A stretch of DNA of 64,000 nucleotides from Actinomycetota bacterium (GCA_030685215.1 JAUXQB010000117.1:1-64000), one strand, 5' to 3'. Shown: positions 1 through 7,673, counted from the first letter of the stretch. Numbers and translations: made by a program. The notes: generated by a model from the sequence alone, not told the origin.

Positions 1-1
1 A

Positions 2-130
2 GAGCAGATCGTCGACGACCCGATCACCGTCACGATCGACCGGCCGTTCACGTTCTGGCTGCGCGACACCGCGACCGATGCCGTCCTGTTCATGGGCCGG
101 GTGAACGACCCGAGCACCACACGCGGGTGA
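2..130 (+). CDS. Serpin-family protease inhibitor, C-terminal end only
   Basis: Only the last 42 codons lie in the window; the rest is upstream of base 1. The visible end reads DRPFTFWLRD, then TDAVLFMGRVNDP, which matches the serpin C-terminal signature (a hydrophobic strand, RD or RH, a short turn, then ILFMGRVxxP) found just after the reactive-centre loop. Serpins are suicide inhibitors of serine or cysteine proteases and are scattered in bacteria, often exported. The reactive-site residues are outside the window, so the target protease cannot be read. The call rests on one motif in a short fragment. The gene is convergent with the flavodoxin-like gene that follows. Confidence 0.75.
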   Translation, partial: EQIVDDPITVTIDRPFTFWLRDTATDAVLFMGRVNDPSTTRG

Positions 131-131
131 G

Positions 132-563
132 CTAGGCGCGCACCGGCACGTTGGCGATGAGTCGCGCGACGAACTCTTCGGTGTGCGCCGGCAGTCGGCT
201 GCGGTGCAACGCGACCCCACCGACCACCTCCGCGCCCAGGAACGACACGGCCTTGTCGAGCTTGTCGAGCGTCTTGGCCGGGTTGAGCGCGAACGTGCAG
301 TAGGTGGCGGCCAGCTTGCCGCGCATGGCGGGCAGGCCGTTGATGGCGCCGAGGCCCCAGGGCGCCTGGCCGACGACGAACAACCCGTGCACCCAGGTAC
401 CGATGATGACCACGTCGGCGTCCTGGATGGCAGCCATCTCCGGCTTGCGCACGGGGCACACTCCGGTGATGCCCCAGCCCTCCTGCTGGAGGTTGGCGGC
501 GATCATCTCGCCGGCTGTGCGCGTGTTGCCCGTGAGGCTCTCGTAGAGAATGGCTGCCTTCAT
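132..563 (-). CDS. Flavodoxin-like domain protein
   Basis: A protein of about 143 aa that starts KAAILYESLTGNT. The SLTGNT loop is the FMN-phosphate-binding loop of flavodoxins, and the alternating strands and helices (VVIIGTWVHGLF, then a later GKLAATYCTFA) fit the fold. The length matches a single flavodoxin domain, so it is probably a small soluble electron carrier or an NAD(P)H-dependent FMN protein. Two ATGs lie close together (positions 572 and 563). I chose 563 because a GGTGG stretch sits just upstream of it, while nothing resembling a ribosome site precedes 572. It runs in the same direction as the next two genes. The redox partner is unknown. Confidence 0.8.
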   Translation of the reverse strand: MKAAILYESLTGNTRTAGEMIAANLQQEGWGITGVCPVRKPEMAAIQDADVVIIGTWVHGLFVVGQAPWGLGAINGLPAMRGKLAATYCTFALNPAKTLDKLDKAVSFLGAEVVGGVALHRSRLPAHTEEFVARLIANVPVRA

Positions 564-596
564 GACCACCATTCAAACACGTTCGCCCTCAGCGGC

Positions 597-1064
597 TCAC
601 GTCTGCGAGGCGAGCACGGCCAGTGCGGCCGCTCGCTGTGTGCGGCCCTGTTGGATCTTGCGGGTGACACCGACGACGCCGACCACGAGCGTGAGGCCGA
701 TGATGGCGACCACGATGAACACCAGCCGGCGCGGCAACGCGCGTGTCCCGAGGAAGATGTAGATGTCGGGCACGATGAACGCGGCGAGCGAGATGATGGC
801 CCAGTACACCGCCTTCTTGTAGTGGTCGTCGATGAAGCTGATCACCATGCGCGGCGTGGTGATGGCATCGACGGTGGCCGAGACCAGGTCGAGTCCGAGA
901 TAGATCCACGGGTTCAGCCCGTAGTCACCCACCGCTGCCCACACGATGGCGGTGCGGATGAGCGACCAGCCGACCACGATGACCGCCCACGTGCGACTGA
1001 GCCGTCGGCGACGCTGCAACGTCTCGGGATCGTGATGATGCAGCTTCAACGACATTCGCGTCAT
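597..1064 (-). CDS. Small polytopic membrane protein, function unknown
   Basis: A protein of 155 aa with a basic N-terminus (HHHDPETLQRRRRLSR) followed by about four hydrophobic segments: near residues 25-45, 50-70, 86-104 and 112-134. The C-terminus is basic and probably cytoplasmic (VTRKIQQGRTQRAA). No catalytic or ligand-binding motif is recognisable. It lies 45 bases after the helicase gene and 33 bases before the flavodoxin-like gene, all on the minus strand, so co-transcription is likely but does not reveal a role. An alternative start three codons in (position 1055) is possible. Confidence 0.7.
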   Translation of the reverse strand: MTRMSLKLHHHDPETLQRRRRLSRTWAVIVVGWSLIRTAIVWAAVGDYGLNPWIYLGLDLVSATVDAITTPRMVISFIDDHYKKAVYWAIISLAAFIVPDIYIFLGTRALPRRLVFIVVAIIGLTLVVGVVGVTRKIQQGRTQRAAALAVLASQT

Positions 1065-1109
1065 TCAATCAGTTCGACCGCGACGGCAGGGGGCGCGGCC
1101 GGCGCTTCT

Positions 1110-3467
1110 TCACTGCTTCTTGAGGGGAGCCCAGGCGAGTGAGAGGTGCTTGGTACCGGCTTCTCGGAAGCGGATAGTGGCCTCGGCCTTGTCGCCCTGG
1201 CCGCGGATGTCGAGGATGATGCCCTCGCCGAACGCGGGGTGCTCCACGTCGTCGCCGACCCGCAAGCCCAGGTCCTGGGAGTTCGACGGCGACGCCTCAT
1301 GGCGACGACCGGCCGCCAGCGCGGCGTCGACCACCCGCTCGCGGTGCCAGTCGACGTCGTCGTCGGGGTCGAAGCTGCTCACCGGCGACCGGCTGCCACC
1401 ACGGCTCGAACCGCCGTCGTCGTCGGCCGCCGCTCGCCGGTAGGGCGGCGGCGATCCGTACGACGCACCGCCGCGGGCCCGGTACGACTGGCGGCCATAG
1501 GTGCTGCGACCGCCCACCGCGCCGGAATCCTCCACCAGGTCGGCGGGGATCTCGTCGAGGAAGCGCGACGGCGGGTTGTAGTTGGTGGTGCCGAACAGTT
1601 GCCGGCTCCACGCGTGGCTCACGTACAGCCGCTGCTGCGCGCGAGTGATGCCCACGTAGGCGAGGCGGCGCTCTTCCTCCATCTGTGTCGGCTCGGTGAG
1701 GGCGCGACTGTTGGGGAACAGCCCTTCCTCCATGCCGACGAGGAACACCACCGGGTACTCCAGGCCCTTCGCGCTGTGCAGGGTCATCAGCACGACCTTG
1801 TCGTCGTCGTCGAGCTCGTCGGTGTCGGCCACCAGCGCCACTTGCTCGAGGAACTCGTCGATGCGGGTGAACTCGCGAGCCGAGCCGATCATCTCGCCGA
1901 TGTTCTCCAGCCGACCCGCGGCTTCGACCGACTCCTCGGCTTCAAGTTCAGAGAGGTAGCCGCTGCCGTCGAGCACCGCCTGCAGCAGGTCGCCGGGGCC
2001 GGTGGCCTCGTCGAGCGAGAGCATGTTCATCTCGTCGAGCAGTCGCACGAAGCTCTCCACGCCGCGGGCGGCCGGCCCGGTGAGACCGGCCTCGTGGCCG
2101 TGCCGCATGGCGTCGGCGAAGGTGATGCCCTCCGCCGCGGCGAACGCATCGATCTTGGCGACGCTGCCGTCGCCCACCCCGCGCTTGGGCACGTTGAGCA
2201 CGCGCTTCACGCTCACCTCGTCGGCGGGGTTCACGACCGCGCGCAGGTAGGCCATCGCGTCCTTGATCTCGCGCCGGTCGTAGAAGCGCGTGCCGCCGAC
2301 CACCTTGTACGGGATGCCGAGGCGCATGAACGACTCCTCGAGCACCCGGCTCTGTGCGTTGGTGCGGTAGAAGGCGGCCATCTCCTTCCACATCAGGTGC
2401 GACTCGCGTTGCAGGCTCTGGATGGTGCGCGCCACGAACATGGCCTCGTCGCCCTCGTCGTCGGCGTGATAGCGCATGATGCGATCGCCGCCGCCCTTGT
2501 CGCTCCAGAGGTGCTTCTCCTTGCGATCCGGGTTGTTGCGGATGACCGCGTTGGCCGCGTCGAGGATGGTCTGCGTGCTGCGATAGTTCTGGTCGAGCAC
2601 GATCGTGGTGACGTCGTCGAACGCCTCCTCGAACTGCAGGATGTTCCGCACGTCGGCGCCGCGCCACCCGTAGACCGACTGGTCGCCGTCGCCGACGATG
2701 GTGACCTGCTGGTGCTGGGCCGACAGCGAGAGCGCGATCTCGTTCTGGGCGGTGTTGGTGTCCTGGTACTCGTCGACCAGCACGTGGCGGAACCGCTGCT
2801 GGTAGTGCGCCAGCACCTCGGGATGCTCACGGAACAGCTGCACCGTCTTCATCAGCAGGTCGTCGAAGTCCATCGCGCCGGCCTTCTGCAGCCGCGCCTG
2901 GTAGTCGCGGTACACCTCGGCGTGCTTGCGGCTGAACGGGTTGTCGGCCGCGACCAACGCCTGCTCGGGGGTCATCAGCTCGTTCTTCCAGATGCTGATC
3001 TGGCCGTGCACCGCTCGTGGCGGGAATCGCTTGGCGTCGAGCCCGAGATCGCGGATGACGTAGCCGCACAGTCGCTGTGCATCGGCCTGGTCGTAGATGC
3101 TGAACGTTCGCGGGTAGCCGAGCGCATCGCCGTGCGCGCGCAGGATGCGCACGCATGCGGAGTGGAACGTGCACACCCACATCGCCTTCACCATCGGCCC
3201 GACGAGCGCGGCCACGCGGTGCTTCATCTCGTCGGCAGCCTTGTTGGTGAACGTGATCGCGAGGATCGACGACGCCGGCGCCCCCTCCTGGATGAGGTGC
3301 GCGATGCGATGGGTGAGCACCCGCGTCTTGCCCGAACCCGCGCCCGCGACCACCAGCAGCGGACCGCCGCTGTGGACCACCGCATCGAGCTGGTCGGGGT
3401 TGAGCGAGGCCAGGTCGAGCGGGTCGGCATCGAGCCGATCGGTGTCGAACAGGGACGGGTCGCTCAT
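1110..3467 (-). CDS. pcrA: ATP-dependent DNA helicase, UvrD/PcrA family
   Basis: A superfamily 1A helicase of 785 aa that unwinds DNA 3'-5' in nucleotide excision and mismatch repair and clears RecA filaments. Visible motifs in order are the Q-motif region (LNPDQLDAV), Walker A AGAGSGKT at residues 41-48, motif II VDEYQDTN, motif III GDGDQSVYGWRGA, motif IV YRSTQTI, motif V LHSAKGLEYPVVF and motif VI YVGITRAQQRLYV. After the helicase core comes a Gly/Ser/Arg-rich linker of about 70 residues, then a small Tudor-like C-terminal domain (VGDDVEHPAFGEG to the end), as in PcrA/UvrD1, which contacts RNA polymerase. AGGATG precedes the ATG by a suitable distance. Confidence 0.96.
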   Translation of the reverse strand: MSDPSLFDTDRLDADPLDLASLNPDQLDAVVHSGGPLLVVAGAGSGKTRVLTHRIAHLIQEGAPASSILAITFTNKAADEMKHRVAALVGPMVKAMWVCTFHSACVRILRAHGDALGYPRTFSIYDQADAQRLCGYVIRDLGLDAKRFPPRAVHGQISIWKNELMTPEQALVAADNPFSRKHAEVYRDYQARLQKAGAMDFDDLLMKTVQLFREHPEVLAHYQQRFRHVLVDEYQDTNTAQNEIALSLSAQHQQVTIVGDGDQSVYGWRGADVRNILQFEEAFDDVTTIVLDQNYRSTQTILDAANAVIRNNPDRKEKHLWSDKGGGDRIMRYHADDEGDEAMFVARTIQSLQRESHLMWKEMAAFYRTNAQSRVLEESFMRLGIPYKVVGGTRFYDRREIKDAMAYLRAVVNPADEVSVKRVLNVPKRGVGDGSVAKIDAFAAAEGITFADAMRHGHEAGLTGPAARGVESFVRLLDEMNMLSLDEATGPGDLLQAVLDGSGYLSELEAEESVEAAGRLENIGEMIGSAREFTRIDEFLEQVALVADTDELDDDDKVVLMTLHSAKGLEYPVVFLVGMEEGLFPNSRALTEPTQMEEERRLAYVGITRAQQRLYVSHAWSRQLFGTTNYNPPSRFLDEIPADLVEDSGAVGGRSTYGRQSYRARGGASYGSPPPYRRAAADDDGGSSRGGSRSPVSSFDPDDDVDWHRERVVDAALAAGRRHEASPSNSQDLGLRVGDDVEHPAFGEGIILDIRGQGDKAEATIRFREAGTKHLSLAWAPLKKQ

Positions 3468-3499
3468 GGTCGGATCATCCTACGGACGCCCGAGCCGCG

Positions 3500-3597
3500 G
3501 TCACGCGGCACGGCGGCGCGGCCGTCACGCGGCACGGCGACCCGGGGCGATGCTGCGCGCGCAGCCGGTGGCGCGCCCGTCACGCGGCACGGCGGCG
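3500..3597. repeat. Three copies of a 17-19 bp repeat around the HNH gene 3' end
   Basis: The unit GTCACGCGGCACGGCG occurs at 3500, 3524 and 3579. The third copy is the last coding segment of the HNH gene on the minus strand (its Arg-Arg-Ala-Ala codons and stop at 3580-3582). The other two copies lie just downstream, so the end of the gene appears duplicated twice. The copies are near identical. This could come from slippage or from a recombined remnant of a related DUF222/HNH gene. Confidence 0.75.
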
Positions 3598-4857
3598 GGG
3601 TGGGCCGGTGTTGTGGAGGCTGCCGTCGGGGCGCCGGAGGGTGAGTTCCCGGCCTGGGCCCAGGGTGAGTTCCCATCCATGGTCGTGGATCATGGTGTGG
3701 TGGTGCACGCACACCGGCAGCAGATTTTCGAGATCAGTGGTCCCACCGTGGCGCCACCAGACGACGTGGTGGATCTTGCAGCGTTCGAACCGGGTGCCGC
3801 ACCCGGGGACCGCACACGTCGAGTACAACGCCCGCAACGCCCGCCGCTGCGCATGGCTCGCGAGCCGAGTCGAGCGCCCCAGGTTCAGCTCGCCCGGCGC
3901 GTGGAGCACAACCCCGTTGCGCACCACGACCACGTGCTGCTCACCGAGGGCGAACAGCTCCGCGAGCACCCGGTAGGGCACCTCGACCGGAAGCCCCCAA
4001 TCCACGTTCGGACCACCACCACGGGTGGACGGGCCGTCGGGCGCCGCACCGTCGGCGGGCGGTTCAGCTGAACCGCTGCCAGGCTCGCCGCCGTCGGCTT
4101 CGATGACCACGATGAACTCGGGTCGCCCAGCGCGTTGTGCGACCCCACCGTCTTCCATGATGCGTGCGAACGCCGACGCGGCGAGGAACTCCTGCTTCGC
4201 AACCGGATCGCTCGGGCACCCCTCGGGCACCGACTCGGCGAAGAGAGCTTCGATCTCTGCGGTCAACCGAGCGTTGATGCGCACGCCGGTGAGCGGATCG
4301 AACCGACCCTGCAGGCACCACATGCCGTCGGCATCGGTCCACCGTCGCACACGAGCCGCCGACTTTTGGCGTTCGAACCGGCCCATCCCATCATCCGCCC
4401 GCAGCGACTTCGCCTCTTGCTCCAACCGGCGACGGAACTCGGCCACCGGCTCGATGGCGGCGAAACCCGCGAGACGGTTCGCTCGCGCCAGCAACTGGTC
4501 GCGCTGACCACCCTCCAGACTCTTCGCGACCTTCGTGACCGCATCGATGTGCCCGGCGGTGACCGACCCGTCGTCGAGCCCGGCGGCCAGCTCCGGCGTC
4601 GCACCCAGCGTGCCCGAGCGCTCCAACACACGGCCCGCCTCGGTCTGCGAGCCACGTCCAGCGTCAGCGATCGACTTCTCCGGAAACGACACGACCCCGG
4701 CCAACCGGCCCGCCAGATCAGCCTCCGCGGCAGCGAGCCAAGAGCGCACCACCCCGATCGACCGCAAGCCGTCCTCCAACGCCGAACGGTCCGCGCACGA
4801 GTCGGCGCGCACCGATGCGACACCTCGCACCCGCCCGCACACCGCCGTCACATCCAT
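3580..4857 (-). CDS. DUF222 / HNH endonuclease domain protein (13E12 repeat type)
   Basis: A protein of 425 aa. The N-terminal two thirds are the helical DUF222 region, with recurring 'LDDGSVTAGHIDAVTK' and 'RQLEQEAKSLRADDG'-like stretches. The C-terminal 70 residues form an HNH nuclease module: CAVPGCGTRFERCKIHHVVWW, then GGTTDLENLLPVCVHHH. The two CxxC/HH pairs and the central IHH and NLLPVC elements are intact, so the nuclease could be active. The family is very abundant and often multicopy in actinobacteria and is thought to be mobile or recombinogenic; its role is not established. The gene faces away from the lower-GC stretch upstream and has a duplicated 3' end. Confidence 0.88.
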   Translation of the reverse strand: MDVTAVCGRVRGVASVRADSCADRSALEDGLRSIGVVRSWLAAAEADLAGRLAGVVSFPEKSIADAGRGSQTEAGRVLERSGTLGATPELAAGLDDGSVTAGHIDAVTKVAKSLEGGQRDQLLARANRLAGFAAIEPVAEFRRRLEQEAKSLRADDGMGRFERQKSAARVRRWTDADGMWCLQGRFDPLTGVRINARLTAEIEALFAESVPEGCPSDPVAKQEFLAASAFARIMEDGGVAQRAGRPEFIVVIEADGGEPGSGSAEPPADGAAPDGPSTRGGGPNVDWGLPVEVPYRVLAELFALGEQHVVVVRNGVVLHAPGELNLGRSTRLASHAQRRALRALYSTCAVPGCGTRFERCKIHHVVWWRHGGTTDLENLLPVCVHHHTMIHDHGWELTLGPGRELTLRRPDGSLHNTGPPRRRAA

Positions 4858-5252
4858 ACGAACAACAGTACGAAAAGGGTGTCACAGAGTTACCCGACAC
4901 TGGTCAGAGGTCCGGCGTCCGGCGCCGTCGGGCTGGGCGGCCCTGAGGCTCGCCACTGCGCGTCGGCAGATGCGGGTCGCTCTTGCACTGAGCGCACATA
5001 CCGGGCATTGGGTTCGGGTGGCTCCGGCGACGAGGATCGATGTCTCACAGTGCTTTGGTCACGTTCTGTCTCGCACATGGAGACGAAACGTGCCCAGAGT
5101 TCAAACATGAACAAGTGTGCACCGACGCATGCTCATAGCAGTTCGGGAAGCCTTTCATCACGGCATCCGTGATGAGAAGCTTCCCGAAGACTCGAGTTGC
5201 TGGATGGGGCCCGATCTGACCTGGGGAGCGCCTATCTGCCGATCGGCGTGGT
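4858..5252. other. Intergenic region of lower GC without a convincing gene
   Basis: About 395 bases between the HNH gene start and the next minus-strand reading frame. The stretch from about 5030 to 5200 is visibly poorer in GC than the rest of the window. Its only clear structure is the 47-bp palindrome described separately. The left part should contain the HNH gene promoter, but I cannot identify convincing -35/-10 boxes. Confidence 0.6.
5142..5188. repeat. 47-bp near-perfect palindrome (hairpin)
   Basis: The outer arms TTCGGGAAGC (5142-5151) and GCTTCCCGAA (5179-5188) are exact reverse complements. The inner arms TCATCACGG (5155-5163) and CCGTGATGA (5167-5175) are also exact, and a CAT loop separates them. 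Only the 3-nt junctions between the arms are imperfect. Transcribed RNA would form a stem of about 22 bp. There is no T-run on either side, so a standard intrinsic terminator is not obvious. It could be a REP/IR element, a transposon end remnant or a protein-binding site. Confidence 0.85.
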
Positions 5253-5468
5253 TCAGTCCCACCTGCCGTACGGGAACAGTCTGCGTCCCTGAGCGATGAG
5301 TCGACCGTTCACCTCGATCGACTTCACGTGGTCGTCGTCGCAGAGGTGAAGGTCCAGGCCGAGAACGTGTCGAAGGTTCCCCGGGCGCCACCAGTCGTCG
5401 GGAAGGCGGTCGACTATGTAGGCGGGCAACAACTTCACCCGCCCAGTCTTGCCGATGCCGCCGCTCAC
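5253..5468 (-). CDS. Possible small hypothetical protein
   Basis: A candidate 71-aa protein starting at a GTG (5468). The stretch KLLPAYIVDRLPDDWWRPG followed by VLGLDLHLCDDDHVKSIEV has normal amphipathic protein character, unlike the upstream extension of the same frame, which looks like non-coding translation. No family is recognised and no clear ribosome site precedes the GTG. It lies head to head with the hypothetical gene at 5507. It may be a real small gene, a decayed remnant or a chance frame. Confidence 0.35.
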   Translation of the reverse strand: MSGGIGKTGRVKLLPAYIVDRLPDDWWRPGNLRHVLGLDLHLCDDDHVKSIEVNGRLIAQGRRLFPYGRWD

Positions 5469-5506
5469 ACATCTGCCGATGTGGGCGGACAGCGGAGGGA
5501 CCTGAC

Positions 5507-6112
5507 TTGAGGCATCCTGGTCCCATGTCCGATGGTTCTCCCGATCAGAACGCGGGTGTGCACGCGTTTGAGGCAGCCCTGAGGGGATCCGACTCTGGCG
5601 AGGGATTGGTGCCGTCGATCGCACTTCATCGGATGCACCCACCGCGGGTGAAAACCGACCGTGACCTTTCCTTTGGTTGGCGCCTGCAACGGAATCGCAA
5701 TCGGCCACCGGTGGCGACGCTGATGCTGGGCCACCACTTGGTCGTGCTCGGCGGCGAACTGGTACCGCAGGAACACCCAGCGGGAGAGGAGGTTCGGCCC
5801 GTGTTCACTCCGTACTTGCTCGACCCAGTGTTACAGGTCGATGGTCAAACGCGCTACGACCCACACGGTGGGTTCTTCCGACCCGACATGGACGGGTGGG
5901 ACGTCGTGGACGGTGTCCTGTGGACGAGCTTCGAGCTCCAGCACTCATCAGGTCCCTACCACATCACCGTGAGCAGGACGGGCGACTACCGCCTCTCTTG
6001 CGAAGCGTGCACCTGGCGCAGCCACGCGAAGCGATCGCCGACGGTCGCGCCGATGCGACTCGAAGGCGACGTACTGAAGCACACGTGCGGTCCCGAACTC
6101 TCTAGCGCATAG
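5507..6112 (+). CDS. Hypothetical protein
   Basis: A protein of about 201 aa with no family I recognise. I placed the start at the TTG at 5507 because GGAGGG at 5494-5499 sits 7 bases before it. The ATG at 5525 would be too far from that site. The C-terminal half is rich in aromatic residues and Cys/His (SCEACTW, then HTCGPEL), so a metal-binding or disulfide site is possible. There is no signal peptide or membrane segment. It sits between the palindrome region and the toxin-antitoxin pair and may be accessory DNA. Confidence 0.55.
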   Translation: MRHPGPMSDGSPDQNAGVHAFEAALRGSDSGEGLVPSIALHRMHPPRVKTDRDLSFGWRLQRNRNRPPVATLMLGHHLVVLGGELVPQEHPAGEEVRPVFTPYLLDPVLQVDGQTRYDPHGGFFRPDMDGWDVVDGVLWTSFELQHSSGPYHITVSRTGDYRLSCEACTWRSHAKRSPTVAPMRLEGDVLKHTCGPELSSA

Positions 6113-6206
6113 CGCCGACAGGTGCGCCGGACAACACCTCTGGTTGGGCATTCGGGGCTACCTGAGATCGGTTGCGAGGTGTATCACGTTCCGTCATACT
6201 GAGAGC

Positions 6207-6446
6207 ATGACGAAGGCGATCTCGGTGCGGTTGGACGATGAAGCGGAGCGTGCCTTGCGACTCCTCGAAGCGACCGGCCTCAGCCTGTCCGAGGCGATCC
6301 GGTCGTCATTGCTGGCTTCGGCTGATCGGATGCGCAGACGGAGTCAGCTGGCTGCCGAGGTCGCCGCACTTGAGGTCGACGACGACGATCGCAACGAGAT
6401 GCGCGTCGTCGCGTCGTTGATGGAGTCGATGCGTGCAGCGGGGTGA
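6207..6446 (+). CDS. Ribbon-helix-helix antitoxin-like protein
   Basis: A protein of 79 aa. The N-terminal strand KAISVRLDDEAERAL, followed by LLEATGLSLSEAIRSSLLASADRM, is the typical ribbon-helix-helix DNA-binding layout: a short strand, helix, turn and helix. The C-terminal tail is acidic and helical (ALEVDDDDRNEMRVV), as expected for the toxin-wrapping part of an antitoxin. The gene overlaps the MazF/PemK-like gene by 14 bases in antitoxin-then-toxin order. By family analogy it should neutralise the toxin and autorepress the operon. The in-frame extension upstream to 6144 is unlikely to be coding. Confidence 0.82.
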   Translation: MTKAISVRLDDEAERALRLLEATGLSLSEAIRSSLLASADRMRRRSQLAAEVAALEVDDDDRNEMRVVASLMESMRAAG

Positions 6447-6750
6447 GGTCTATCGCTTCAAGATCCCAAAGGGTGTGGGGCATGAACAGCAGGGCGAGCG
6501 GTACGGCGTCGTCGTGCAGTCCGACGTGATGCTGCCTCGCTCGGTCGTCATCGTTGCTCCCACCTCACGAAGCGCCAAGCCGGCGTCGTTTCGGCCGGAG
6601 GTCGAGGTCGCCGGCGATCTCACACGAGTGTTGGTCGAGCAGCTCGGCGCAGTCGATGTTCAGCGGCTTGGTCGTCGGGTCGGCAGACTGACGGCCGAGG
6701 AGATGTGGTCTATCGACGAGGCCCTCGTCGTTGTCCTCGGTCTCGACTGA
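6433..6750 (+). CDS. MazF/PemK-type toxin (endoribonuclease)
   Basis: A protein of 105 aa with a GTG start inside the antitoxin gene. MazF/PemK features are visible: the N-terminal RGEVYRF strand, the conserved ERYGVVVQSD segment with its Arg, SVVIVAPTS with the conserved Thr/Ser, and the C-terminal VEQLGAVDVQRLGRRVGRL (the family's 'xxQxxxxDxxRLxxxxGxL' pattern). The family cleaves mRNA and other RNA at short sequence motifs, which arrests growth. Overlap with the antitoxin gene implies translational coupling. The pair lies directly upstream of the mraZ promoter and reads towards it, so read-through into the dcw cluster is possible. Confidence 0.85.
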   Translation: MQRGEVYRFKIPKGVGHEQQGERYGVVVQSDVMLPRSVVIVAPTSRSAKPASFRPEVEVAGDLTRVLVEQLGAVDVQRLGRRVGRLTAEEMWSIDEALVVVLGLD

Positions 6751-6827
6751 CCCGCGCCTTATCTGCGGCTAGGGGCTATCAGAGCGTTGTGTCCGACTGG
6801 CTGCCCGGGTGTGACGTGGAGTCACGG

Positions 6828-6904
6828 TGGAGGAATGTGGCATCAAATGGGGGGAAGTGGTTGACTCTGGGGGTCGCTGGGGGCCAGAATGGGGGCTTGT
6901 GGGG
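6828..6904 (+). promoter_or_regulatory. MraZ operator: TGG boxes repeated every 10 bp
   Basis: TGG triplets start at 6828, 6838, 6848, 6858, 6868 and 6878, exactly 10 bp apart, then at 6890 and 6900. The boxes at 6848, 6868, 6878, 6890 and 6900 read TGGGG. MraZ proteins bind direct TGGGN repeats separated by 5 nt in front of their own gene, which gives this 10-bp period. The array starts about 150 bp upstream of the mraZ start codon and overlaps the proposed promoter, so autorepression of the dcw cluster is the natural reading. Having more than four boxes is unusual. Confidence 0.85.
6861..6890 (+). promoter_or_regulatory. Probable sigma-70-type promoter of mraZ and the dcw cluster
   Basis: A TTGACT -35-like hexamer (6861-6866) is followed after 18 bp by CAGAAT (6885-6890) as the -10. 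It lies inside the TGG array, and transcription would start near 6897, leaving a leader of about 80 nt. Its position inside an MraZ operator supports it; the hexamer matches alone would be weak in GC-rich DNA. Confidence 0.6.
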
Positions 6905-6979
6905 ATCACGGGCTCGCGCCGCCGTGGTCAGCGTTTCCCACGAGGCAGGTGCTCAGGCAGTGGAAGGTGGTGACGCGAC

Positions 6980-7396
6980 GTGTTGTTCGTCGGGGCGTAT
7001 GAACGCCAGCTCGACGACAAAGGCCGGCTGGCCCTGCCGGCCACGTTCCGCGACCGCATCGGTGAGCACTGCTACCTGGCCAAGGGCCTCGACAAGTGCG
7101 TCACCGTCGTGCCCGCCGCCACCTTCGAGGCCGAAGCCGAACTGCTCGCCGCTCGCGTGCGCAACGGCGAGGTGAGCCGCAACCAGCTGCGCGCTCTCGC
7201 CTCCTCGGCCATCCTCGCCTCGCTCGACAAACAGGGCCGCGTGATCGTCGACGAGCAGCTGCGGGCGTACGCCGACCTGCACCCGGGCGCACCCGTCACC
7301 GTCGCCGGAAGCTTCGACCGCCTCGAGCTGTGGGCGCCCGAACGCTTCCAGACCGTCAACGTCGAGGGCACCGGCGACCTGGCCGGCGTCACGTGA
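6980..7396 (+). CDS. mraZ: Transcriptional regulator MraZ
   Basis: A protein of 138 aa with two SpoVT/AbrB-like halves: LFVGAYERQLDDKGRLALP near the N-terminus and LASLDKQGRVIVDEQLR near residues 75-95. Both carry the D-x-[KQ]-G-R core that makes the DNA-binding loops of the ring-shaped MraZ oligomer. It is the standard first gene of the dcw cluster and represses that cluster by binding the TGG array upstream. It starts with GTG; GGAAGG lies about 12 bases before the start. The length is slightly below the usual 140-150 aa. Confidence 0.95.
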   Translation: MLFVGAYERQLDDKGRLALPATFRDRIGEHCYLAKGLDKCVTVVPAATFEAEAELLAARVRNGEVSRNQLRALASSAILASLDKQGRVIVDEQLRAYADLHPGAPVTVAGSFDRLELWAPERFQTVNVEGTGDLAGVT

Positions 7397-7673
7397 GCCA
7401 CTCGACCCGAACGACACATCCCGACACCACCGATCCGAGCACCGCGAAGGAGGCTGAGGCAGCACCACTGCACCGCAGCAACACACCGCCATCACCCGAG
7501 ACACCACCCGACACATCACGTCACACGATCTTCCGCCCATCTGCAGCCTTCCGGCCAGCACGATGGACAGCCCTCACTCCGCCCGCTGCCGTTTCGCACG
7601 ACCGGGGAGACATCCCGGCGGCACTCGCGATCAGGGGGGCTGCAGATGGACGGACGATCGCAGCAGCCGCCCG
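7397..7673 (+). other. Unusually long mraZ-rsmH spacer
   Basis: These 277 bases separate two genes that are nearly adjacent in most dcw clusters. I see no convincing gene. Several frames are open, but the translations are Pro/Thr/Arg-rich without protein character. An in-frame ATG at 7563 would add 37 residues to RsmH, but they do not resemble the family's N-terminus. A secondary promoter is possible; none is clear. Confidence 0.45.

Noticed and set aside
7396-7673. A gene between mraZ and rsmH
   Set aside because: Frames are open but their translations are Pro/Thr/Arg-rich without protein character, and none has a convincing start.
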